The notes: generated from the sequence alone by a model not told the origin. Positions 34,819-44,333 are shown, counted from the stretch's first letter. The stretch is 64,000 bases of DNA from an uncultured Algibacter sp. (GCF_947490405.1 NZ_CANLGU010000002.1:620001-684000), one strand, 5' to 3'. Made by a program: numbers and translations.

Positions 34819-35964
34819 ATGCCGTTATTTAATGTATATCCGTTGTATGATGTAACGCCTGTTTCTGGGAAAGGGGTTTATGTTTATGATGACCAAGGAA
34901 CTGAATATTTAGACCTTTACGGAGGGCATGCTGTGATTTCTATTGGGCATGCACATCCTAATTACGTTGAGGCTGTTACGGAACAAGTGTCAAAACTTGG
35001 TTTTTATTCTAACGCCATTCAAAATCCTTTACAAAAAGAATTAGCAGATAAGATTGAAACACTTTCTGGCTGTAAGGACTACGAATTATTTTTATGTAAT
35101 TCTGGTGCAGAAGCTAATGAGAATGCCTTAAAATTAGCATCTTTTAAAACAGGGAAATCTAGGGTTGTTGCATTTAGAAATGGTTTCCATGGGCGTACTT
35201 CTGCTGCTGTGGCTGCAACCGATAATAAAAAGATTATTGCTCCAATTAACGCGCAACAAAAAGTTACGATTCTTGATTTGAATGATATAGCTGGTGTAAA
35301 GCAAGAGCTTGAAAAAGGTGATGTATGTGCAGTTATAGTAGAGTTTATTCAGGGAGTAGGCGGTTTGGATCAAGGAACTACAGATTTCTTTGAGCAAGTT
35401 TATGCCTTGTGTAAAGCGAATAATACTATGTTTGTCGCAGATGAGATACAATCTGGTTACGGACGATCAGGTAAATTCTTTGCATTTCAACATTATAATG
35501 TAACGCCAGATATTATCTCTATAGCTAAGGGCATGGGTAACGGATTTCCTATTGGTGGGATTTTAATTCATCCAGATATTGAGGCGAAATTTGGAATGTT
35601 AGGTACTACTTTTGGAGGTAATCATTTAGCATGTGCTGCGGGTTTATCGGTTTTAAATGTAATTGAGAAACAAAAACTTATTGATAATACGAACATGATG
35701 TCTGAGTATTTTGTTCAGATAGCAAAAACAATTCCGCAGATAAAAACAATTAAAGGAAGAGGTTTAATGCTTGGATTGGAGTTCGATTTTGAAGTTGGTG
35801 AATTGAGAAAACAATTGATTTATAAATATCATATTTTCACAGGAGGAGCTGCTAACAAAAACTTGTTAAGAATTCTGCCACCATTAACGGTAAGAAAAGA
35901 GCATATAACTATGTTTTTTGAAGCTCTTATCGAAGCTTTAGCCGAAGTTGAAACAACTGTATAG
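34819..35964 (+). CDS. argD: acylornithine aminotransferase
   Basis: PLP class III aminotransferase, 381 residues. Motifs: YLDLYGGHAVISIGHAHPNYV, CNSGAEANENALKLASF, FHGRTSAAVAAT, the VADEIQSGYGRSGKFFAF segment before the PLP lysine, and SIAKGMGNGFPIGG containing that lysine. It would convert N-acyl-glutamate semialdehyde to N-acyl-ornithine; whether the acyl group is acetyl or succinyl cannot be told from this gene. Packed between proC and proA. Confidence 0.93.
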   Translation: MPLFNVYPLYDVTPVSGKGVYVYDDQGTEYLDLYGGHAVISIGHAHPNYVEAVTEQVSKLGFYSNAIQNPLQKELADKIETLSGCKDYELFLCNSGAEANENALKLASFKTGKSRVVAFRNGFHGRTSAAVAATDNKKIIAPINAQQKVTILDLNDIAGVKQELEKGDVCAVIVEFIQGVGGLDQGTTDFFEQVYALCKANNTMFVADEIQSGYGRSGKFFAFQHYNVTPDIISIAKGMGNGFPIGGILIHPDIEAKFGMLGTTFGGNHLACAAGLSVLNVIEKQKLIDNTNMMSEYFVQIAKTIPQIKTIKGRGLMLGLEFDFEVGELRKQLIYKYHIFTGGAANKNLLRILPPLTVRKEHITMFFEALIEALAEVETTV

Positions 35965-35972
35965 TAATAAAC

Positions 35973-37166
35973 ATGAATACACTTTTATCTATAGAAACAA
36001 GAAACGCTGTTTTACTTAAAATGGCAGTGCTTTTAGAACAAGAACGACAGGCGATAATCGCTATTAATAAAGCCGATTTAGATGCTTACAGTGGTGATGA
36101 TATTTCGATGTTTGACCGTTTGAAAGTTGACGATGCTAAAGTTGATGAGATGATTAATGCGGTAACGCATTTAGCATCTCAAGATGATCCTGTTGGTGTG
36201 GAGCGTTTTAGCTTTAAACACGATAACGGTATGCAGGTATATAACAAAACAGCATCGTTTGGTACGGTGTTAATTATTTATGAATCGCGTCCTGATGTAA
36301 CGGTTGAAGCTGCTGGTATTGCGTTTAAATCTGGAAACAAAATATTACTAAAAGGTGGTAAAGAGTCATTACGATCTAACCTTAAAATTGTAGAATTATG
36401 GCACCAAGCTTTGGAGGAAGAAGGCGAATCTACTGATTGGGTAGCGTATTTGCAATTTAATAGAACAGAAACACAAGCGTTTTTAGAAAAGCCAACGCAA
36501 AAAGTAGATTTAATTGTACCACGAGGCGGCGAACGTTTAATTGCTTTTGTGAAGCAACACGCTATGTGTCCTGTTATTATTAGTGGTCGTGGTAATAACT
36601 TTGTGTACGTTCATAAAGATGCAGATGTAGATATTGCTGCAGACGTGATTATGAATGGAAAATCAAAAATATCAGCTTGTAATGCTGTTGATAAGGTTTT
36701 AATAGATGAAAATCTTCCAAATAAGCAGGCGTTTGTAAACACGTTGATTTCAAAATTAAAAGACTATAAGATTGAAGTTTTAGGTGATGAAATCATTTCA
36801 AAAACAAACGGATTAGAATCTATAACATCTGATGATATTTGGTACGAGGAGTTCTTAGATTATAAGATTCTTATAGGTGAAATTGCATCAAACCAAGATA
36901 CTATTGCTATGATTAATAAGTATTCTGGTGGGCATTCGTCTTCCATCATTACAAACAATGATGCCGAAGCAAAACTGTTTATGGAAAATGTAGATACAGC
37001 AGCAGTGTATCATAACGCATCAACGCGATTTACCGATGGCGGACAATTAGGATTAGGTGGCGAATTAGCCATAAGTACAGATAAACTACACCAACGCGGG
37101 CCAATTGGTTTGCAGCATTTGGTGACGAATAAATGGTATGTTCATGGTAACGGACAAATACGATAA
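35973..37166 (+). CDS. proA: glutamate-5-semialdehyde dehydrogenase
   Basis: NADPH-dependent reduction of glutamyl 5-phosphate for proline. 397 residues with FGTVLIIYESRPDVTVEAAG, LLKGGKESLRSNLK, the active-site cysteine in KISACNAVDKVLID and the C-terminal DGGQLGLGGELAISTDKLHQRGPIG (seen in parts). Eight bases after argD and 41 before proB; the order proA-proB is reversed compared with E. coli proBA. Confidence 0.95.
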   Translation: MNTLLSIETRNAVLLKMAVLLEQERQAIIAINKADLDAYSGDDISMFDRLKVDDAKVDEMINAVTHLASQDDPVGVERFSFKHDNGMQVYNKTASFGTVLIIYESRPDVTVEAAGIAFKSGNKILLKGGKESLRSNLKIVELWHQALEEEGESTDWVAYLQFNRTETQAFLEKPTQKVDLIVPRGGERLIAFVKQHAMCPVIISGRGNNFVYVHKDADVDIAADVIMNGKSKISACNAVDKVLIDENLPNKQAFVNTLISKLKDYKIEVLGDEIISKTNGLESITSDDIWYEEFLDYKILIGEIASNQDTIAMINKYSGGHSSSIITNNDAEAKLFMENVDTAAVYHNASTRFTDGGQLGLGGELAISTDKLHQRGPIGLQHLVTNKWYVHGNGQIR

Positions 37167-37207
37167 ATCCATAATAAGTATTTTGAGAAATAGCTTGTGA
37201 TAACAAG

Positions 37208-37969
37208 ATGAAGAAAAAACGCATATTACTAAAAATGGGGTCTAATACCCTTACCAAGGAAACCGATAATATTTCTAGAGGTAAAATTGAAGATATGGCA
37301 AGTCAAATTGCCAAACTTCAAAATACCTGTGAGTTTATTATTGTAAGTTCTGGTGCTATAGCGGTGGCAAAACAGTTTGTAAAATTAGAAAGTAAGCAAG
37401 AGGATATTTTTGTAAAGCAAGCATTGGCTTCTATTGGTCAGCCCCATTTAATACGTATTTATCAGGAGATTTTTAGGGAATATGGTTTACTAACATCGCA
37501 ATGTTTATTGTCGTATTCAGATTTTGAAAAAGAAGAAAGTAAACTTAATATATCCAATACCATTAATGTATTAGTAAATAATAATTACATACCAATTATT
37601 AATGAAAATGATACGGTAGCTACTGATGAAATCAAGTTTGGTGATAATGATAAATTAGGAGCTTTAACGGCATCACTTTTGGATGTTGATTTGTTTATTA
37701 TTGCTACCAACACGAACGGTATTTATACCAAAGCTTCTATGGAGAACGGTACACCAAAAACCATTGCAGAAGTCACTGATTTTACAGCGTTGGCAGATGA
37801 GGTAGTAAGCTCTAAATCCTCGCACGGAAGTGGCGGTATGCAGAGTAAAATTGAAGCAGCTCAAGTTACTAAAGGTGCTAATATAGAAACATGGATTGTA
37901 AACGGACTAGAAGATAATTTTATAGTGAATGCTATGGAAAACAAGGTAGCGTTTACAAAAATAAAATAA
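37208..37969 (+). CDS. proB: glutamate 5-kinase, short form without PUA domain
   Basis: Phosphorylates glutamate for proline synthesis. 253 residues cover only the amino-acid kinase fold: KKRILLKMGSNTLTKE, IIVSSGAIAVAKQF, PIINENDTVATDEIKFGDND and GSGGMQSKIEAAQVTKGANIE (parts of). The C-terminal PUA domain of E. coli ProB (367 residues) is absent, a known shorter class. Five bases later a small GNAT gene begins. Confidence 0.93.
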   Translation: MKKKRILLKMGSNTLTKETDNISRGKIEDMASQIAKLQNTCEFIIVSSGAIAVAKQFVKLESKQEDIFVKQALASIGQPHLIRIYQEIFREYGLLTSQCLLSYSDFEKEESKLNISNTINVLVNNNYIPIINENDTVATDEIKFGDNDKLGALTASLLDVDLFIIATNTNGIYTKASMENGTPKTIAEVTDFTALADEVVSSKSSHGSGGMQSKIEAAQVTKGANIETWIVNGLEDNFIVNAMENKVAFTKIK

Positions 37970-37973
37970 GTGA

Positions 37974-38417
37974 TTGTCTGAGTTTGAGTTAAAATATGTT
38001 GCCATTAACACGCCCTTTTACAAAGCGGCTGTTACGATTAGAGAAAAACTATTTTTTAAAGATATGACCAATAGTTTAGATTTAATTAATGATGAATTTG
38101 AAACAACGGCTTTACATGTAGTGTGTTTAAAGGGAAATGAAGTGATTGGAACTGGGCGTTTGCACACAGAAGGTAAAAAAAACATCATATCTCAAATGGC
38201 AGTTAAAGCTGTTTATCAAAAAAAAGGCGTTGGTGCTAAAATATTGAATGAACTGGTTGGATATAGTAGAAAAAACGGAATTTCTAATATCGAACTTAGT
38301 GCAAGGGCAACAGCAATACATTTTTATAAGAAGCATGATTTTATAGCTTTTGGAGCTAAATATCCGTCACAAAAAACAGGAATTATGCATCAACAAATGG
38401 TGTTGATGCCGCAATAA
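37974..38417 (+). CDS. small GNAT acetyltransferase
   Basis: 147 residues, read from a TTG at 37974; the first in-frame ATG is some 30 codons on and would cut the fold. Acetyl-CoA loop in ISQMAVKAVYQKKGVGAKIL (Q/KKKGVG), then IELSARATAIHFYKKHDFIAFG, an ElaA/YjcF-like ending. It is the second GNAT in the operon. Either of the two could supply N-acylglutamate, but the role here is not shown. Confidence 0.75.
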   Translation: MSEFELKYVAINTPFYKAAVTIREKLFFKDMTNSLDLINDEFETTALHVVCLKGNEVIGTGRLHTEGKKNIISQMAVKAVYQKKGVGAKILNELVGYSRKNGISNIELSARATAIHFYKKHDFIAFGAKYPSQKTGIMHQQMVLMPQ

Positions 38418-38471
38418 AATTAGACCTCTCTGATTTAAAAAAATTACAGGTCTGGAAAAGAATAAAAAAGT

Positions 38472-39410
38472 ATGAAACATTACACATCAATACACGATAT
38501 AGATAATATTAAGGCTTGGATTGAAGATGCAAAAGCATTAAAAGCAAATCCATTACAGCATGTTGCTTTAGGAAAAGATAAAACCATAGGGTTATTATTC
38601 TTTAATTCTAGTTTGCGTACACGTTTAAGCACGCAAAAAGCAGCTTTAAACTTAGGGATGAATCCTATTGTAATGAATGTGTCTGGTGATGCTTGGGGTA
38701 TTGAATTTGGTGACGGTACGGTTATGGACGGCACTACTGCAGAACATATTAAAGAAGCAGCAGCTGTGGTATCTCAATATTGCGATATTATTGCAGTGCG
38801 TGCATTTCCAACCTTAACTGATAAGGCAAAAGACGAGAGCGAGCACGTTTTAAAGTCTTTTACTAAATATGCCTCTGTACCTATTGTAAATATGGAAAGC
38901 GCTACAGGGCATCCATTACAAGGATTAACAGATGCTTTAACTATTTCAGAACATGCTAAAACCAAGCGTCCAAAAGTAGTGTTAAGTTGGGCGCCGCATA
39001 TAAAAGCCTTACCGCATGCGGTGGCCAATAGCTTTACTCAAGCCATGCAAAAAATGGATGTGGAATTTGTAATTGCAAACCCCGAAGGTTATAATTTGAA
39101 TCCTGAAATTATAGGTGATACACCTGTTTGTCACAATCAAGAAGACGCGTTTAAGGATGCCGATTTTGTATATACCAAAAATTGGAGTTCTTATGAAGAC
39201 TATGGTAAAGTTGTAAATAAAGATGCGAATTGGATGATTACTAAAGAAAAATTAGGGCATGCAAAATTTATGCATTGTTTGCCCGTAAGACGTAATGTGG
39301 TTGTTGAAGATGCGGTTTTAGATAGCGATAGTTCCATAGTAATAGCACAAGCTAATAACAGAACTTATGCGGCACAATTAGTGCTTAAAAAGATATTAGA
39401 AGATTTATAG
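38472..39410 (+). CDS. argF: N-acyl-ornithine carbamoyltransferase (SOTCase/AOTCase type)
   Basis: Carbamoylates an N-acylated ornithine, not free ornithine. 312 residues. The carbamoyl-phosphate loop reads SSLRTRLST (residues 46-54), as in the Bacteroides succinylornithine enzyme, not STRTR. ESATGHPLQGLTDALTI and the C-terminal FMHCLPVRRNVVVEDAVLDS follow. The residue known to separate acetyl from succinyl specificity (Glu in Xanthomonas, Pro in Bacteroides) is Ala90 here in DGTTAEHIKEA, by my alignment from memory. Two bases separate it from the next small gene. Confidence 0.9.
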   Translation: MKHYTSIHDIDNIKAWIEDAKALKANPLQHVALGKDKTIGLLFFNSSLRTRLSTQKAALNLGMNPIVMNVSGDAWGIEFGDGTVMDGTTAEHIKEAAAVVSQYCDIIAVRAFPTLTDKAKDESEHVLKSFTKYASVPIVNMESATGHPLQGLTDALTISEHAKTKRPKVVLSWAPHIKALPHAVANSFTQAMQKMDVEFVIANPEGYNLNPEIIGDTPVCHNQEDAFKDADFVYTKNWSSYEDYGKVVNKDANWMITKEKLGHAKFMHCLPVRRNVVVEDAVLDSDSSIVIAQANNRTYAAQLVLKKILEDL

Positions 39411-39412
39411 GG

Positions 39413-39700
39413 ATGTTAGATTTTCTAAAGAAAAATAAAGCCTTTCAATATGAAAAGGAAAATAGTTTTAAAAATTCTAATCATCCTTGTTTATATATAA
39501 AAAAACAAAATGGTTACGTAGTTTTTTTTATTATTCAAGATGATATTATAGATTTTGGTGTTTACACTTTAAGAAAAAAGTTAATTACTTTTATTTCGAA
39601 TATTAATTTCTTATTAAATGATGATTCTAAGAGTAATTTTATAAATGAAAATATTATTGAAAATTATATAAATTATCTCTTGAAGAAAAACATTAGATAA
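39413..39700 (+). CDS. very AT-rich small protein of unknown function
   Basis: 95 residues, not recognised: lysine-, asparagine- and isoleucine-rich (KKNIR tail, NYVVFF-like hydrophobic patch GYVVFFIIQDDIIDFGVYTL near residue 45). No signal peptide or motif. It fits exactly between argF (2 bases) and argB (starts on the next base), so it is co-transcribed, yet its base composition is far lower in GC than its neighbours. It could be a recent insertion or a fast-evolving small partner. Confidence 0.6.
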   Translation: MLDFLKKNKAFQYEKENSFKNSNHPCLYIKKQNGYVVFFIIQDDIIDFGVYTLRKKLITFISNINFLLNDDSKSNFINENIIENYINYLLKKNIR

Positions 39701-40480
39701 ATGAAAGAACAACTATCCATAGTAAAAATCGGTGGGAATGTTATTGAGGATGCAGTAGCACTTCAATCTTTTTTAGAGCATTTCTCTAAAATAGAAGGAA
39801 AGAAGATTTTGGTACATGGTGGTGGCAAACGTGCAACACATGTGGCTTCAAAATTGGGTATAGCATCAAATATGGTGAATGGGCGTCGTATTACTGATGC
39901 CGATACTTTAGAGGTAATTACTATGGTTTACGGCGGTTTAGTAAATAAAAATATCGTCGCTAAACTTCAAGGACTGCAGGTTGATGCTATTGGTTTAACA
40001 GGAGCAGATGTTAATAGTATTTATTCCGAAAAACGACCAGTTAAAGACATTGATTATGGTTTTGTAGGTGATGTAAAAAAAGTAAATCACAAATCTATAA
40101 ACAAGTTAATTGAAGCAGATTTTACACCCGTATTTTGCGCGATTACGCATGATAAAAACGGACAATTATTCAATACCAATGCAGATACTATTGCATCTGA
40201 ATTGGCTATAGGCCTTTCAGAATTATACAATGTAGAGTTGTATTTTTGTTTTGAAAAAAACGGTGTACTAAAATCTGTTGAGGATGATAATTCGGTAATA
40301 GAATATATGGATTACGGTACTTATGAGCAGTTAAAACACCAAGGTGTATTTCATGATGGGATGTTGCCCAAACTTGCCAATAGTTTTCATGCGATAGCAT
40401 CTGGTGTGTCTAGGGTATTTATAGGAAATCCTACGGTAATCAGTAATAAAAATCAAAAGTTTACTACCTTGTATTTATGA
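39701..40480 (+). CDS. argB: N-acylglutamate kinase
   Basis: 259-residue amino-acid kinase. Motifs: VKIGGNVIEDAVAL, ILVHGGGKRATHVASKLG, VNGRRITDADTLEVITMVYGG and VFHDGMLPKLANSFHAI. The N-terminal KIGGNVI fits the NAGK family. It overlaps argE by four bases (ATGA), implying coupled translation. Whether it prefers N-acetyl- or N-succinyl-glutamate is not visible. Confidence 0.93.
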   Translation: MKEQLSIVKIGGNVIEDAVALQSFLEHFSKIEGKKILVHGGGKRATHVASKLGIASNMVNGRRITDADTLEVITMVYGGLVNKNIVAKLQGLQVDAIGLTGADVNSIYSEKRPVKDIDYGFVGDVKKVNHKSINKLIEADFTPVFCAITHDKNGQLFNTNADTIASELAIGLSELYNVELYFCFEKNGVLKSVEDDNSVIEYMDYGTYEQLKHQGVFHDGMLPKLANSFHAIASGVSRVFIGNPTVISNKNQKFTTLYL

Positions 40481-41541
40481 TAGAGCAACTTACAAAAGAC
40501 GCTATAACATTACTCAAAACTTTGATTGAAACACAGTCGTTTTCATCAGAAGAGGATAACACTGCTACACATATTGAAACGTGGTTTAGGCGTTGCGATA
40601 TTGATTTTAAACGTACTAAGAATAACGTTTGGGCGGTAAACAAACATTTTGAAGCAGGCAAACCAACCTTGTTGCTAAACTCGCATCACGATACGGTTAA
40701 ACCAAATTCGGCTTATACCAACGATCCTTTTAAGGCTTTTGTAGAAGATGGTAAGTTATATGGTTTAGGAAGTAATGATGCTGGAGGTTGCTTGGTTTCG
40801 TTAATAGCAACGTTTACATATTTTTACAACCACGAAAATTTAAAATATAATTTAGTTGTTGTCGCTTCTGCGGAAGAAGAAAGCAGTGGGCCTAATGGGT
40901 TAAATAGTATGTTACCTATCATCCCGAAAATTGATGTGGCTATAGTGGGCGAACCCACTTTAATGGATCTCGCCGTAGCTGAAAAAGGTTTAGTAGTCTT
41001 TGATGCGGTTATTGAAGGCACACCAAGTCATGCGGCACATCCTAATAACAACAACGCTATTTATAATAGTATTGAAGCTTTGCAGTGGTTTAAAGATTTT
41101 AAGTTTGAAAAAGGCTCTGAAGCCTTAGGAGATGTAAAGTTAACCGTAACACAAATAAATGCAGGTTCGCAACATAATGTGGTGCCCGGGCATGTGGATT
41201 TGGTGATTGATGTTCGTGTGAATGACGCCTATAGCAATGCTGAAATTGCCAAAATATTAGAAGAAAAAGCACCAGTTACTAAAATTACACCACGTAGTTT
41301 ACGTTTAAATTCATCGTCTATTCCTGTGAATCATGATTTGGTAAAGGCAGGTTTATCCATGGGAAGAACGAGTTATGGGTCGCCAACATTGTCTGATCAA
41401 GCGGTATTGTCTTGCCCTAGTTTAAAATTAGGACCTGGTGATAGTACAAGATCGCATTCGGCCAATGAATTTATTTATGTAAATGAAATTGAAGAAGGTA
41501 TTAAAATATATGTTGAATTGTTGAATCGGGTAATTGTTTAG
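40477..41541 (+). CDS. argE: M20-family N-acyl-citrulline/ornithine deacylase
   Basis: 354-residue M20 metallopeptidase that removes the acyl group after carbamoylation. Metal ligands lie in LLNSHHDTVKP (His, Asp), GLGSNDAGGCLVS (Asp), ASAEEESSGPNG (catalytic and metal Glu) and KLGPGDSTRSHSANEF (His). The dimerisation domain is about residues 165-270. In this pathway type its substrate is expected to be acyl-citrulline, since argF acts on acyl-ornithine. Starts within the argB stop. Confidence 0.9.
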   Translation: MIEQLTKDAITLLKTLIETQSFSSEEDNTATHIETWFRRCDIDFKRTKNNVWAVNKHFEAGKPTLLLNSHHDTVKPNSAYTNDPFKAFVEDGKLYGLGSNDAGGCLVSLIATFTYFYNHENLKYNLVVVASAEEESSGPNGLNSMLPIIPKIDVAIVGEPTLMDLAVAEKGLVVFDAVIEGTPSHAAHPNNNNAIYNSIEALQWFKDFKFEKGSEALGDVKLTVTQINAGSQHNVVPGHVDLVIDVRVNDAYSNAEIAKILEEKAPVTKITPRSLRLNSSSIPVNHDLVKAGLSMGRTSYGSPTLSDQAVLSCPSLKLGPGDSTRSHSANEFIYVNEIEEGIKIYVELLNRVIV

Positions 41542-41545
41542 CAAT

Positions 41546-41613
41546 TCTGTTATTCCTGCGTAGGCAGGAATCCAACCAATAAAATAAAATAGATTCCCGC
41601 CTTCGCGGGAATG
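41546..41613. repeat. pair of CATTCC-type palindromes between argE and argH
   Basis: ATTCCTGCGTAGGCAGGAAT (41548-41567) and ATTCCCGCCTTCGCGGGAAT (41593-41612) are two perfect or near-perfect palindromes 25 bases apart. The ATG at 41611 belongs to the second repeat, so it is not a likely start for argH. Confidence 0.7.
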
Positions 41614-41628
41614 ACAAAAAACTTTAGA

Positions 41629-42903
41629 ATGAAACTCTGGGATAAAGGCATATCAATAGATAAAAAAATAGAAAATTTTACCGTTGGGAACGATCGTGAA
41701 ATTGACATACATATTGCGAAGTATGATGTTATAGCATCAAAAGCACACGCTAAAATGCTTCAAAAAATCGGTATTATTACGGTTGAAGAATTGGTTGATT
41801 TATTAAGAGGATTAAAAACCTTAGAGACGCAAATTGAAAACGGAACGTTTGTTATAGAAGAACAGTTTGAAGATGTGCATTCTAAAATTGAGTTTGAATT
41901 AACGAAGTCTTTAGGCGAGGTTGGAAAAAAAATCCATACCGCACGTTCTAGAAACGATCAAGTGCTTGTGGCTTGCCATTTGTATTATAAGGATAGTTTA
42001 AGTTTAATTAGAACTAAAACAAGAACACTTTTTGATACGCTTTTAAATTTAGCAGATGGTTATAAAGATAAAGTTTTACCAGGATATACGCATTTACAAG
42101 TGGCAATGCCATCCTCATTTGGTTTATGGTTTTCAGCTTACGCTGAGTTAATGATTGATGATGTGTTTTTATTGGATGCTGCCATTAAAACGGTAGACCA
42201 AAACCCTTTAGGTTCGGCGGCAGGTTACGGTAGTTCGTTTCCAATAGATAGAGAATTGACTACGAAAGAAATGGATTTTTCAACCTTAAAATACAATGTT
42301 GTTGCAGCACAAATGGGTCGCGGTAAAAACGAGCGTACTATTGCTGCAGCTTTAGGAAGTTTAAGTAATACTTTGGCGCGTTTTGCAATGGATACTTGTT
42401 TGTACATGAGTCAGAATTTTGGGTTTATTTCGTTCCCGGATGAGTTAACTACAGGAAGTAGTATTATGCCACATAAAAAGAATCCGGATGTATTTGAGCT
42501 AATTCGCGGAAAGTGTAACAAAATACAAGCGTTACAAACCGAAATGGTTTTAATTACCAACAATTTACCTAGCGGTTATCACAGAGATTTTCAGTTATTA
42601 AAAGAAAATATGATTGCTGCTTTTGAAGAGTTAAAAGATATTTTAGATATTTTTAATTATTCTATTCAACAAATTATTGTGAAAGATATTGATATTCATG
42701 ATGATAAGTATAAGTATTTGTTTACTGTAGATAACATTAACACCCTTGTTGTTGAAGGGCAGAGTTTTAGAGAAGCTTACCAAAAAATTGGTGGACAAGT
42801 GCAAGACGGTACCTATGTTCCTGATACTTCAAAACAACATACCCATGTTGGTAGTATTCATAATTTGAGTTTAGATAAAATTCGCGAGAAGTTTCCAAGT
42901 TAA
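41629..42903 (+). CDS. argH: argininosuccinate lyase
   Basis: Splits argininosuccinate to arginine and fumarate; last step of the pathway and last gene of the operon. I start it at the ATG at 41629 (MKLWDKGISIDKKIENFTVG) because the ATG six codons upstream is within a repeat. 424 residues, with TARSRNDQVLVACHLYY, LPGYTHLQVAMPSSFGLWF and the fumarase/lyase signature TGSSIMPHKKNPDVFELIRG (near residue 280). Confidence 0.95.
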   Translation: MKLWDKGISIDKKIENFTVGNDREIDIHIAKYDVIASKAHAKMLQKIGIITVEELVDLLRGLKTLETQIENGTFVIEEQFEDVHSKIEFELTKSLGEVGKKIHTARSRNDQVLVACHLYYKDSLSLIRTKTRTLFDTLLNLADGYKDKVLPGYTHLQVAMPSSFGLWFSAYAELMIDDVFLLDAAIKTVDQNPLGSAAGYGSSFPIDRELTTKEMDFSTLKYNVVAAQMGRGKNERTIAAALGSLSNTLARFAMDTCLYMSQNFGFISFPDELTTGSSIMPHKKNPDVFELIRGKCNKIQALQTEMVLITNNLPSGYHRDFQLLKENMIAAFEELKDILDIFNYSIQQIIVKDIDIHDDKYKYLFTVDNINTLVVEGQSFREAYQKIGGQVQDGTYVPDTSKQHTHVGSIHNLSLDKIREKFPS

Positions 42904-42956
42904 ATTATATCAAAAATAAACTAACTCCCGATTTATTACCCAACATTAGCAAACAG

Positions 42957-43052
42957 GCGCGTTAGGGATAGCAGTGGAAAGCCCACAGCTTTTGCGCCTT
43001 AGCGCATAAGCGAGGACTTGTAACGTATAGCCCGACCCTTGTGGTAACGCCC
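42957..43052 (+). repeat. structured dispersed repeat, copy C
   Basis: Copy lying 3' of argH. Ends GCGTTA/TAACGC and 3' hairpin ACC-CTTGT-GGT as in copy A. The variable middle has become a strong hairpin, GCTTTTGCGC with GCGCATAAGC. Confidence 0.8.
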
Positions 43053-43084
43053 AAATAATAATTAACAGAAAAAAGTAACGCATT

Positions 43085-43116
43085 AAAAAAGCGCATTTGT
43101 TACAATGCGCTTTTAA
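43085..43116. terminator. bidirectional terminator between argH and leuB
   Basis: AAAAGCGCATT (43087-43097) pairs with AATGCGCTTTT (43104-43114). A and T runs on both sides suit termination of both converging operons. Confidence 0.85.
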
Positions 43117-43170
43117 GGACTCTCCAAAAAAAATATAAAGTTTAATTTGTTTGATGACTAACTCAAATAA

Positions 43171-44292
43171 TTAAATAATGGTGGATTGCCCTAAATGTAT
43201 ATTAGTAAAGTTTAGATTAGTTTCATCTGGATTTTGTATAAAATCTTCTATAAAATCACCCACTTTTGTTGTGGTTATATTGTCGTATTTGGTATTTAAA
43301 TCTGGTGTTGTAATATGTAGTTTTAAAGACTTGTCTACACCATCTCTAACTAATGCAGCTTCCTCATATAGCCCAAAATGGTCGAGTAACATGGCTGCTG
43401 ATAAAATAGAAGCAATTGGGTTGGCGATACCTTTGTTTGCTGCTTTTGTATAAGCACCGTGTATGGGTTCAAACATGGCATGTTTATCGCCAATTGATGC
43501 GGACGCTAACAACCCAATGGAACCTACAATAACACTGGCTTCTTCTGATAGAATATCGCCAAACATATTTTCGGTTAAAATAACATCAAATTGCCTTGGT
43601 TTTATAATGAGTTCCATGGCTGCATTATCGATGTACATGTAGTTAACCTTCACGTTTGGATATTGTGGTGCAATTTCTTTTACCACACGTCTCCATAGGC
43701 GCGAGCTTTCTAGTACATTGGCTTTATCTACAAGGGTTAATTTGCTTTTTCTGGACAAGGCTGCTTTAAAGGCTTGGTGTGTAATACGTTCGATTTCGAA
43801 ACGTTCGTATTTGCATACATCTGAAGCAATGTTTCCATCATCACTTAAATAACGTTCGCCAAAATAAATACCACCTGTTAACTCACGGTAAATAAGAATA
43901 TTGGTGTCTTTTATTTGCTTGACTTTAAGTGAAGATTTGTTTAGTAAATCTTCATAGGCGATAATGGGTCTAATGTTGGTGTGTAAGCCTAGTTCTTTTC
44001 GGATTCCTAGAAGTCCTTGTTCTGGACGTATTTTAGCATCAGGATCTTCATCATATTTTGTGTCGCCTATAGCTCCGAATAAAACAGCATCAGCTTTTTT
44101 ACACATGCTGATGGTTTCTTCTGGTAATGGATGTCCTTTTTTATCAATGGCACTGGCTCCAATCAACCCTTTTTGAAATGTAAATATATGATTGAATTCC
44201 ATAGCTATTGCTTTCAAAACCTTTACGGCTTGAGCAGTAACTTCTGGCCCTATACCATCGCCTTCTAATACGGCAATATTTAATTTCATCAA
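43171..44292 (-). CDS. leuB: 3-isopropylmalate dehydrogenase
   Basis: Oxidative decarboxylation in leucine synthesis. 373 residues, beginning MMKLNIAVLEGDGIGPEVT; the second Met is an equally good start. Substrate and metal motifs: RPEQGLLGIRKELGLHTNIRP, RELTGGIYFGER, and NMFGDILSEEASVIVGSIGLLASAS (parts). It is 41 bases downstream of leuA and shares its transcript; the gap contains a short CATTTCCGC...GCAGAAAT palindrome. leuC and leuD are not in the window. Confidence 0.95.
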   Translation of the reverse strand: MMKLNIAVLEGDGIGPEVTAQAVKVLKAIAMEFNHIFTFQKGLIGASAIDKKGHPLPEETISMCKKADAVLFGAIGDTKYDEDPDAKIRPEQGLLGIRKELGLHTNIRPIIAYEDLLNKSSLKVKQIKDTNILIYRELTGGIYFGERYLSDDGNIASDVCKYERFEIERITHQAFKAALSRKSKLTLVDKANVLESSRLWRRVVKEIAPQYPNVKVNYMYIDNAAMELIIKPRQFDVILTENMFGDILSEEASVIVGSIGLLASASIGDKHAMFEPIHGAYTKAANKGIANPIASILSAAMLLDHFGLYEEAALVRDGVDKSLKLHITTPDLNTKYDNITTTKVGDFIEDFIQNPDETNLNFTNIHLGQSTII

Positions 44293-44299
44293 TCTCGTT

Positions 44300-44326
44300 T
44301 TTACATTTCCGCAAAGGCAGAAATCT
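44300..44326. repeat. short palindromic repeat between leuA and leuB
   Basis: ATTTCCGC AAAGG CAGAAAT, a degenerate member of the CATTCCYGC...GCRGGAAT family. Confidence 0.4.
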
Positions 44327-44333
44327 AATTTAT

